A stretch of 6,012 bases of DNA from Actinomycetales bacterium (GTDB lineage Bacteria > Actinomycetota > Actinomycetes > Mycobacteriales > Mycobacteriaceae): positions 1 to 6,012 of the forward strand of contig DUOR01000445.1 of NCBI GenBank assembly GCA_012838715.1. The letters run 5' to 3'. Positions 1 through 4,495 of the stretch are shown here, piece after piece (position 1 is the stretch's first letter; each line of letters starts with the position of its first letter). A program made the translations under genes and the position numbers. The notes beneath the pieces were generated by a model. It worked only from the letters and a program-made list of their open reading frames with translations. It searched no databases and was not told the DNA's origin.

Positions 1-7
1 CACAAAC

Positions 8-52
8 GGGAGGCCCCGGATTCGAAAGAGTCCGGGGCCTCCTTCTTTCTTC
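8..52. terminator. Strong hairpin terminator, probably bidirectional
   Basis: Bases 9-20 pair perfectly with 31-42 (12 bp). The stem can extend inward through T21-G30, T22-A29 and C23-G28, leaving a GAAA tetraloop (24-27) in the rightward transcript, and outward by a G8-T43 wobble. A T-rich tract (TTCTTTCTT, 43-51) follows on the + strand, as in an intrinsic terminator for a rightward gene lying left of the window. Read leftward, the same stem lies 24 bases beyond the SulP stop codon and is followed by a poorer CGTTTGTG tail, so it probably ends that transcript too. The GNRA loop forms only in the rightward RNA, which together with the better T tract suggests that this is the main direction. 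Confidence 0.85.
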
Positions 53-65
53 CGTGCGCCGTCGT

Positions 66-1904
66 TCACGATTTCCCCGGCGGCCCGTCGGTTTCCGAGG
101 CTTCGAGAAGCGTTTCCTCGGCGTCCTCGATGACCTCGTCCGGGGTGAGGCCGGATTCCCGCAGCGCCCGGAGATCCTTGCGTTTGCCGCGGGCGGCGCG
201 CAGTTCGTCGCCGAGCCCGACCAGTTTGGTGGCCTGCTTGACGGCGTCGGCGACGGTGGGGGTCGTGGACAGGCGGTCGCGGAGGCCGGCCCGTTCGATG
301 GCGCGCTGCACGGGCCGGTTCGGGCGGGCGATGATGAGCGGCAGCCCTTCGGAGTCCATGTGGTCGACGATGGTGCCCAGGGCCCCGGCGCCGGTGTAGT
401 CGAGGTCGCCCATCGCGGCGGCGTCGAGGATGACGGCGACGTAGGGGACGTCGGCGTCGGCAAGCGCATCGTGGAGCTGGTCGACGACGAAGTCGGAGTC
501 GGCGTACCAGAGCGGCGCCTCCACCGACCAGACGAGGACGCCGGGCACCTGCACCGTCGGCGTGCCCGCGTCGACGGGCACCCAGTGGTTGGACTTGGGG
601 ATCATGCCCTTCCGGTACGTGCGCGGCCGCGCTTCCCGACGGGTGCGGTCCAGCAACGTGACCAGGGCGGCGATGATGACGCCCTGCACCACCCCGAGCA
701 GCACCACCAGCAGGATCGTGGCGATGCACACGGCGAACTCGATGCGGCTGAACCGCAGGATGCGGGCCATCGACTTCACCTTGACGAGCTTCGCGGCGAC
801 CGTGAGCAGGACGGCCGCCAGCGCCGCGGTGGGCAGGTGCGGCAGCAGATCCGCGCCGACGACGCCGACGGCCAGGACGATGAGGGCCGCGACCAGGCCG
901 ACGACCTGCGACTTCCCCTTGGCGGCGGCGACGACCGAGGTCCGCGGGGGCGAGGTGTTCACGGCGAAGGCGCCGGCCGCCCCGGCGGTGGCGGAGGCGA
1001 GGCCGATGACGCCGAGGTCGCGATCCAGGGTGCGCCGCGGACCGGGGAAGGAGGCCTCGGTGGCGCCGGTCTGGATGACGACGAGCACCGCGATGACCAG
1101 CGCCGTCGGTAGCAGATCCATCGCGCCGGGCACGGTGACCGACGCGAAATCCATTCGGGGCGGCGCGAAGTCGGGTTCCGGGAGGGTGACCACGCCGCGT
1201 TCGGTGAGGCCCGCGAGCATCGTGAACGCGATGGCCGCGGCGAGCCCGAGCAGCGGACCCGGCACCCGCGGGCCCACAAGGCCCGAACCGAGGGTGATGG
1301 CCAGGACCAGCACCGCGACGGCCGCGGTCCACCAGTTGATCTCGTCGAGGCTGGTGACCATGTCGACGATGCCCGCGATGACCCCGCCGCCATGCCGCGG
1401 GATGCCGAGCGCCACCGGCAGCTGGTCGATGATGATGCCGACGCCGATGCCCGCGAGCAGCCCGATGGTCACCGGCCGCGACAGGAACTGGGTGATCCAG
1501 CCCGCCCGCACGAGGCCGACGATGATGAGGATCGCGCCGACCAGCACGGACGTCAGCATCAGGGTCGCAGGATCGATGACCGGGTGGCCTTCGACGGTGA
1601 GCTCCCCGGTGGTGTCGGCGCCGGTCAGCGCCCCGCCCGCGGCCGCGGCGGCCAGCATCGGGGCGATGGACGAGTCCGCGCCGACCGAAAGGATGCGGTG
1701 GCCGCCGAGCAGCGCGAAGACGACGGCGCCGATCATGAACGCCACCAGGCCGGCGAACGCCGACGCGCCGACGAGCTGGGCGGCGCCCATGGACCCCGGC
1801 ACGGCGATCGCGGCCAGCGTCAGCCCCGCCAGGGCGTCGCCGGGCAGCGATTTCTGTGCCCCGGCGAGCCCCGGTGGCGGGAACAACGCCTTCAGGGTGG
1901 CCAT
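66..1904 (-). CDS. SulP-family inorganic anion transporter with C-terminal STAS domain
   Basis: Predicted 612-residue inner-membrane transporter of the SulP (SLC26-like) family, whose members move sulfate, bicarbonate or other anions, often with Na+ or H+ coupling; the substrate here cannot be read from sequence. About 12 hydrophobic segments fill residues 24-420. The TM1 signature region (AIAVPGSMGAAQLVG, 32-46) is followed by the TM3 region HRILSVGADSS (69-79), and the family motif before TM10 is recognisable as VNTSPPRTS (315-323). A cytoplasmic STAS domain covers about 450-550 (LDYTGAGAL at 501-509). A highly charged tail of about 55 residues follows STAS. Length is normal to slightly long for the family. 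The ATG is fixed by an in-frame TAA 12 bases upstream. No Shine-Dalgarno is visible, so translation may be leaderless. It is divergent from the small gene at 1978. Confidence 0.93.
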   Translation of the reverse strand: MATLKALFPPPGLAGAQKSLPGDALAGLTLAAIAVPGSMGAAQLVGASAFAGLVAFMIGAVVFALLGGHRILSVGADSSIAPMLAAAAAGGALTGADTTGELTVEGHPVIDPATLMLTSVLVGAILIIVGLVRAGWITQFLSRPVTIGLLAGIGVGIIIDQLPVALGIPRHGGGVIAGIVDMVTSLDEINWWTAAVAVLVLAITLGSGLVGPRVPGPLLGLAAAIAFTMLAGLTERGVVTLPEPDFAPPRMDFASVTVPGAMDLLPTALVIAVLVVIQTGATEASFPGPRRTLDRDLGVIGLASATAGAAGAFAVNTSPPRTSVVAAAKGKSQVVGLVAALIVLAVGVVGADLLPHLPTAALAAVLLTVAAKLVKVKSMARILRFSRIEFAVCIATILLVVLLGVVQGVIIAALVTLLDRTRREARPRTYRKGMIPKSNHWVPVDAGTPTVQVPGVLVWSVEAPLWYADSDFVVDQLHDALADADVPYVAVILDAAAMGDLDYTGAGALGTIVDHMDSEGLPLIIARPNRPVQRAIERAGLRDRLSTTPTVADAVKQATKLVGLGDELRAARGKRKDLRALRESGLTPDEVIEDAEETLLEASETDGPPGKS

Positions 1905-1910
1905 GCGTTC

Positions 1911-1918
1911 GATTTAAC
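1911..1918 (-). promoter_or_regulatory. Candidate -10 element of a leaderless SulP transcript
   Basis: Read leftward, GTTAAATC with hexamer TTAAAT (1912-1917) sits exactly 7 bases before the SulP ATG. That would place the transcription start at or next to the A of the start codon. There is no ribosome-binding site in the interval, which fits leaderless translation, common in actinobacteria. No good -35 hexamer is visible. This is an inference from spacing only. Confidence 0.4.
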
Positions 1919-1939
1919 AGGCTTCATCCGCGGCGCCGC

Positions 1940-1945
1940 TACCAT
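1940..1945 (+). promoter_or_regulatory. Candidate -10 for the small Rho-N-like gene
   Basis: TACCAT fits the TANNNT pattern and would start transcription near the A-run at 1951-1954, giving a leader of about 25 bases before the ATG at 1978. The -35 region is unconvincing. The 73-bp gap between the two divergent genes has to hold both promoters, so some element of this kind is expected here. Confidence 0.25.
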
Positions 1946-1965
1946 CGCGGAAAACGACCGGCATG

Positions 1966-1972
1966 AAGGAGG
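1966..1972 (+). promoter_or_regulatory. Ribosome-binding site that fixes the start at 1978
   Basis: AAGGAGG is a near-perfect Shine-Dalgarno ending 5 bases before the ATG at 1978. An earlier in-frame ATG at 1963 overlaps this motif and has no ribosome site of its own, so the 1978 start is preferred, giving a protein that begins MVEAKNKNKG. Confidence 0.85.
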
Positions 1973-1977
1973 CCACG

Positions 1978-2283
1978 ATGGTCGAGGCCAAGAACAAGAA
2001 CAAGGGAAACAAGGGCGGCGACGGCGATCCCGGGCCGTCCGTCAAGGATCCGGAGATGTACGAAGCGCTGCGCGACGACGGGGCGGGCAAGGAGAAGGCC
2101 GCGCGCATCGCTAATGCGGCGGCCAAGGAGGGGCGCGGCGAGGTCGGCCGCGAGGGCGGGAAGTCCGACGCCTACGAGGAGTGGACCGTCGACGAACTCC
2201 GCGACCGGGCCCGGGAACTGGACATTGAGGGCCGGTCGTCGATGAACAAGGAGGAGCTCATCGAGGCGCTGCGCGACCGGTGA
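1978..2283 (+). CDS. Small DUF7218-like protein with C-terminal Rho-N/SAP-like motif
   Basis: Predicted 101-residue soluble, very hydrophilic protein. Residues 1-20 are a lysine/asparagine/glycine-rich, probably disordered tail. Residues 21-67 (from SVKDPEMYEALRDDG through KEKAARIANAAAKEG to GREGGKS) match from memory an actinobacterial small-protein family annotated as DUF7218. Residues 69-101 (from WTVDELRDRARELDI to KEELIEALRDR) form a helix-turn-helix-like pattern of the Rho N-terminal/SAP/HeH type, which usually binds nucleic acid or acts as a small docking fold. It contains no Rho ATPase domain, so it is not Rho. No membrane segment or signal peptide is seen. A nucleoid or RNA-associated role is only an inference. 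It is transcribed alone, divergent from SulP and convergent with ald. Confidence 0.88.
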   Translation: MVEAKNKNKGNKGGDGDPGPSVKDPEMYEALRDDGAGKEKAARIANAAAKEGRGEVGREGGKSDAYEEWTVDELRDRARELDIEGRSSMNKEELIEALRDR

Positions 2284-2314
2284 GACGGGCGGCCCGCGAG
2301 GCACCGCGTCGGAC

Positions 2315-2356
2315 CTGAACGGTGCTGAAACAGTGCTGAACAGTGCTGAACAGTGC
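2315..2356 (+). repeat. Short tandem repeat, 10-bp unit CAGTGCTGAA
   Basis: Starting 32 bases after the stop of the small gene there is CTGAA, then CGGTGCTGAA (2320-2329), one extra A (2330), CAGTGCTGAA (2331-2340), CAGTGCTGAA (2341-2350) and a partial CAGTGC (2351-2356). The period is about one helical turn, so repeated binding sites would face the same side of the DNA. It may equally be a slippage-prone satellite in the 3' untranslated region. No function is established. Confidence 0.85.
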
Positions 2357-2380
2357 CACGCGGAATCCGATCGACGCCGA

Positions 2381-2505
2381 ATCGGTGGGCTGCATGTCCG
2401 CTAACGTTCAAGTTATGGCGGCATAATAAAATGTGACCGACGTTTTCGCGGGTCGCTGAAACGTATGAATTCAGGTTGGACGCTTAGCGGACATGCAGCC
2501 CCGAT
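2381..2505. mobile_element. MITE-like element with 18-bp perfect terminal inverted repeats
   Basis: GGGCTGCATGTCCGCTAA (2387-2404) recurs in inverted orientation at 2484-2501, all 18 bases matching. Similarity continues imperfectly outward (ATCGG at 2381-2385 against CCGAT at 2501-2505) and inward (CGTTCAA against CGTCCAA after a one-base gap). The 79 bases between the perfect arms are clearly less GC-rich than everything around them (for example AATAAAATG near 2425-2432) and hold no credible gene. Flanks GCCGA (2376-2380) and GCCGG (2506-2510) match at 4 of 5 positions and could be a decayed target duplication, but such matches are cheap in GC-rich DNA. It sits harmlessly between two convergent genes. 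Alternatives are the two closed-up ends of a deleted insertion sequence or transposon, or a large regulatory cruciform. No transposase is present here. Confidence 0.6.
2433..2464. other. Small competing hairpins in the centre of the element
   Basis: GTGACC (2433-2438) can pair with GGTCGC (2451-2456) with one G-T wobble, and ACGTTT (2440-2445) can alternatively pair with AAACGT (2459-2464). The two folds are mutually exclusive. With the terminal repeats, a transcript through the element could therefore fold extensively. This is visible base pairing only; no RNA gene is claimed. Confidence 0.3.
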
Positions 2506-2576
2506 GCCGGGCCCCGGAATGCCCGGGGCGGGGCCGCAGGGGCCCGGGCCCGGCCCTCGTCGGCCGGCCGGGGGGA
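2502..2576 (-). terminator. GC-palindrome cluster after ald, possible U-less terminator
   Basis: Between the element and the ald stop codon lie several palindromes made almost only of G and C. GCCCCGG (2511-2517) pairs with CCGGGGC (2523-2529) across a 5-base loop. GGGCCCGGGCCC (2540-2551) and CGGCCGGCCG (2561-2570) are each self-complementary. CCGGCC (2550-2555) pairs with GGCCGG (2562-2567). They lie directly downstream of ald in its reading direction and could halt or protect its transcript. No T tract follows, so a classical intrinsic terminator is not shown. Confidence 0.35.
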
Positions 2577-2577
2577 C

Positions 2578-3675
2578 TTACGCCTCCACGGAAATGCCGA
2601 GGGCCTCGCCGACGGCGGCGCTGCGCAGGACGCCGCCCGAGGTCATCAGGCCCGGCTTGAGGCCGGGGTAGCGCTCGACGGCGCCATCCCAGCCGTCGTC
2701 GGCAAGCGCGGTGACGTAGGGCAGCGTGGCGTTGGTCAGCGCGCGCGTGGAGGTGTTGGCCACGGCGCCCGGCATGTTCGTGACGCAGTAGAAGAGGGTG
2801 TCGTGGACCTTGTACACCGGGTCCTCGTGCGTGGTCGGGCGGGAGGACTCGAAGCAACCGCCCTGGTCGATGGCGACGTCGACGAGGACCGCGCCGGGCC
2901 GCATCCGCGCCACCAGGGAATCCGGCACCAGCACCGGGGCCTTCGCGCCCGGCACCAGCACCGCGCCGACGACGAGGTCGGCGTCGAGGAGCTCGTCCTC
3001 GATGTCCGCCGGCGTGGAGTACACGGTGTCGACGGTGCCGCGGTAGATGTCGTCGATGCGCTTGAGCTGGCGCGGATCGAGGTCGAGGACGACGACGTCG
3101 GCGCGCAGGCCATGGGCCATCGCCACCGCCGACGCGCCGACCTGGCCGGCGCCGATGACGACGACCTTGCCCGGCCGCGTGCCCGGGACGCCCGGCAGGA
3201 GGACGCCGCGGCCGCCGAACTGGCTCATCAGGTGGTACGCGCCGACCTGCACCGCGAGGCGGCCCGCGACCTGGCTCATCGGGGTCAGCAGCGGCAGCCC
3301 GCCCTGATCGTCCTCCACCGTCTCGTACGCGATGGAGGTGGTGCCCGCCTTAAGCAGCGCCTCGGTGCACTCCCGCTCGGCGGCCAGGTGCAGGTACGTG
3401 AACAGGGTCTGGTCCGCGCGGAGGCGGCCGAACTCCTCGGCCACCGGCTCCTTCACCTTCAGCAGCAGGTCACCGGCCGCCCACACCTCGTCGGCGGTGT
3501 CGGCCATGCGCGCGCCCGCGGCGACGTAATCCTCGTCCGGCATCGACGAACCGACGCCCGCGCCCTTCTCCACGATCACCTCGTGACCGCGCGCGACCAG
3601 GGAGGCGACGCCGTTCGGGCTGACGGCGACGCGGTTCTCGCCGGTTTTCAGTTCGCGCGGGATTCCGATGCGCAT
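2578..3675 (-). CDS. ald: Alanine dehydrogenase (NAD-dependent)
   Basis: Predicted 365-residue cytoplasmic enzyme that interconverts L-alanine and pyruvate plus ammonium with NAD(H); in mycobacteria it supports growth on alanine and redox balance. It is full length for the family. The N-terminus MRIGIPRELK and the TGENRVAV motif are typical. Residues equivalent to those I recall as substrate or catalytic residues of Mycobacterium tuberculosis Ald are all present at the same numbers: Arg15, Lys75, His96 and Asp270. The Rossmann nucleotide loop is VIGAGQVG (173-180), with Asp198 ending the second strand as expected for NAD. The NMPGAV stretch (300-305) is also characteristic. The ATG has a strong AGGAGG 7 bases upstream (3683-3688 on the + strand). 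The AhpD-like gene ends 82 bases upstream on the same strand. No Lrp-type regulator (AldR) lies in the window. Confidence 0.96.
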   Translation of the reverse strand: MRIGIPRELKTGENRVAVSPNGVASLVARGHEVIVEKGAGVGSSMPDEDYVAAGARMADTADEVWAAGDLLLKVKEPVAEEFGRLRADQTLFTYLHLAAERECTEALLKAGTTSIAYETVEDDQGGLPLLTPMSQVAGRLAVQVGAYHLMSQFGGRGVLLPGVPGTRPGKVVVIGAGQVGASAVAMAHGLRADVVVLDLDPRQLKRIDDIYRGTVDTVYSTPADIEDELLDADLVVGAVLVPGAKAPVLVPDSLVARMRPGAVLVDVAIDQGGCFESSRPTTHEDPVYKVHDTLFYCVTNMPGAVANTSTRALTNATLPYVTALADDGWDGAVERYPGLKPGLMTSGGVLRSAAVGEALGISVEA

Positions 3676-3690
3676 GGACGGGCCTCCTGG

Positions 3691-3732
3691 AGGGGAATAG
3701 GTGTTCCCTTCATCTTTGCATGGCCCACATGC
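3691..3732 (-). promoter_or_regulatory. Inverted repeats upstream of ald, possible operator
   Basis: AGGGGAA (3691-3697) and TTCCCTT (3704-3710) form an inverted repeat with 6 of 7 matches, placed just before the ald ribosome site. A second repeat, GCATG (3718-3722) and CATGC (3728-3732), has a 5-base spacer. They lie where an Lrp/AldR-like regulator could act. No convincing -10/-35 pair could be assigned, so ald may have its own regulated promoter here or may be read through from the upstream gene. Confidence 0.3.
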
Positions 3733-3757
3733 TTTCCCGTACTGCGACGGGGGCGTT

Positions 3758-4225
3758 CTAACCGCGTTTGCGGGGTTGGTGGCCGCTGGCGATGGACACG
3801 CGGTTGAAGGCGTTGATGGCGACGATGGTCCACTGCAGCGCGGCGAGTTCGGCGTCGTCGAACACGGCGGCGGCCGCGTCGTAGGCGCGGTCGTGCTCCT
3901 CCGGATCCGGCAGGGCGGTCAGGGCCTCGGCCAGGCCGAGGGCGGCGCGCTCCCGGTCGTCGTACAGCTCCGCGTCGCGCCAGGCGGTGAGGAGGTCGAG
4001 CTTCTGCTCGGGGACGCCGGCCTCGCGGGCCTCGGGGGTGTGCTGCTCCAGGCAGGCGAGGCAGCCGTTCATCTGGCTCACGCGCACGTTCACCAGTTCG
4101 GCGAGGTCACGGCCGATGCCGTTGTTGCCGGCGAAGTGGCGGGAGGTGCCGGCCACCTTCACCAGCGTCTTGTACACGTCGTTCGCTTCGCGGACCAGAT
4201 CGATGCGGGGCTTCTCGGTGCTCAT
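3758..4225 (-). CDS. AhpD-like carboxymuconolactone decarboxylase-family protein
   Basis: Predicted 155-residue cytoplasmic all-helical protein of the CMD/AhpD superfamily. Around LAELVNVRVSQMNGC the active-site pattern of AhpD-type alkylhydroperoxidases is complete: Glu43, Cys55, Cys58 (C-x2-C) and His62. The spacing equals that I recall for M. tuberculosis AhpD (Glu118, Cys130, Cys133, His137). Residue 57, next to the second cysteine, is alanine where AhpD has a second histidine (His132). The C-terminal family motif is AINAFNRVSIAS (136-147). The cysteine pair suggests thiol-dependent peroxide reduction or another thiol redox job rather than lactone decarboxylation, but many such proteins have no known substrate. 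GGGAGG ends one base before the ATG, too close for a normal ribosome site, so the message may be leaderless. Neighbours on the same strand are CDGSH 57 bases upstream and ald 82 bases downstream. Confidence 0.93.
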   Translation of the reverse strand: MSTEKPRIDLVREANDVYKTLVKVAGTSRHFAGNNGIGRDLAELVNVRVSQMNGCLACLEQHTPEAREAGVPEQKLDLLTAWRDAELYDDRERAALGLAEALTALPDPEEHDRAYDAAAAVFDDAELAALQWTIVAINAFNRVSIASGHQPRKRG

Positions 4226-4232
4226 GCCTCCC

Positions 4233-4257
4233 AGGGTATAGGCATTTTGTTGATGCC
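4233..4257 (-). promoter_or_regulatory. Candidate leaderless promoter overlapped by an inverted repeat
   Basis: Read leftward, TACCCT (4233-4238) lies 7 bases before the AhpD-like ATG, the spacing expected of a -10 element for a leaderless transcript. Immediately upstream, where the -35/-10 spacer would be, GGCAT (4241-4245) and ATGCC (4253-4257) form a perfect inverted repeat with a 7-base spacer, suitable for a dimeric repressor. The -35 hexamer is poor. If real, the AhpD-like gene has its own regulated promoter, separate from the HDO-CDGSH pair. Confidence 0.35.
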
Positions 4258-4264
4258 ACCATGT

Positions 4265-4283
4265 ACCGGGTTCACCCCCCGGT
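4265..4283 (-). terminator. Hairpin at the end of the CDGSH gene
   Basis: ACCGGG (4265-4270) pairs perfectly with CCCGGT (4278-4283) across a 7-base loop, touching the last base of the CDGSH stop codon. Read leftward it is followed by ACATGG, not a T tract. It may slow transcription or protect the 3' end of the two-gene message, but it is not a convincing intrinsic terminator. Confidence 0.25.
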
Positions 4284-4495
4284 CAGGCGCGGAACTTCGT
4301 GAGCTTGTGCGTGCCGTCGCACAGCGGCTTGATCGACGATGCGCCGCAGCGGCAGAGCGCGACGACGTTGCGCTCCGGGCGGACCGGCTCGGCACCCGGC
4401 TCCTCCGCGATGGCGAAATCGCCGCGGACCAGCAGCGGCCCGTCCGGGCAGGCGGTGATGGTGACGGCGGGAGCGGACTCGTGGTCAGTGGACAT
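4283..4495 (-). CDS. CDGSH-type [2Fe-2S] protein
   Basis: Predicted 70-residue soluble iron-sulfur protein, normal for a single-domain bacterial CDGSH (mitoNEET-type) protein. The diagnostic pattern C-x-C-x2-S-x3-P-x-C-D-G-T-H is complete: Cys48, Cys50, Cys59 and His63 are the expected three-cysteine, one-histidine cluster ligands, with Asp60-Gly61-Thr62 between. The first half (from VTITACPDGPLLVRGDF) forms the beta-strand part of the fold. No membrane anchor is present, unlike mitochondrial members. Its start lies inside the end of the upstream diiron-protein gene (11-base overlap), with GGGAGG 6 bases before the ATG, so translation is probably coupled and the two products made together. 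The likely role is electron transfer or cluster delivery to that partner; this is inferred from gene order, not shown. Confidence 0.94.
   Translation of the reverse strand: MSTDHESAPAVTITACPDGPLLVRGDFAIAEEPGAEPVRPERNVVALCRCGASSIKPLCDGTHKLTKFRA

Noticed and set aside
562..1917. Long open frame on the + strand opposite the SulP gene
   Set aside because: Its translation is low-complexity, rich in Thr, Ser, Arg and Met, with no recognisable domain; it is the antisense of a clear membrane transporter in GC-rich DNA.
1963..1977. Earlier in-frame ATG for the small Rho-N-like gene
   Set aside because: It overlaps the strong AAGGAGG that belongs to the ATG at 1978 and has no ribosome site of its own.
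2315..2356. CRISPR array
   Set aside because: The units are 10 bp, contiguous and without spacers, so they are a simple tandem repeat.
2387..2501. The 18-bp inverted repeat as an ordinary rho-independent terminator
   Set aside because: The arms are 79 bases apart with no T tract after either arm; a terminator needs a short loop.
3736..3751. Hairpin CCCGT/ACGGG just after the AhpD-like gene as a terminator
   Set aside because: Only a 5-bp stem, followed by A-rich rather than T-rich sequence in the reading direction; read-through into ald cannot be excluded.
2803..3807. Long open frame on the + strand opposite ald
   Set aside because: The product is an Arg/Asp/His/Gln-rich low-complexity string; the opposite strand encodes a full alanine dehydrogenase with every catalytic residue.
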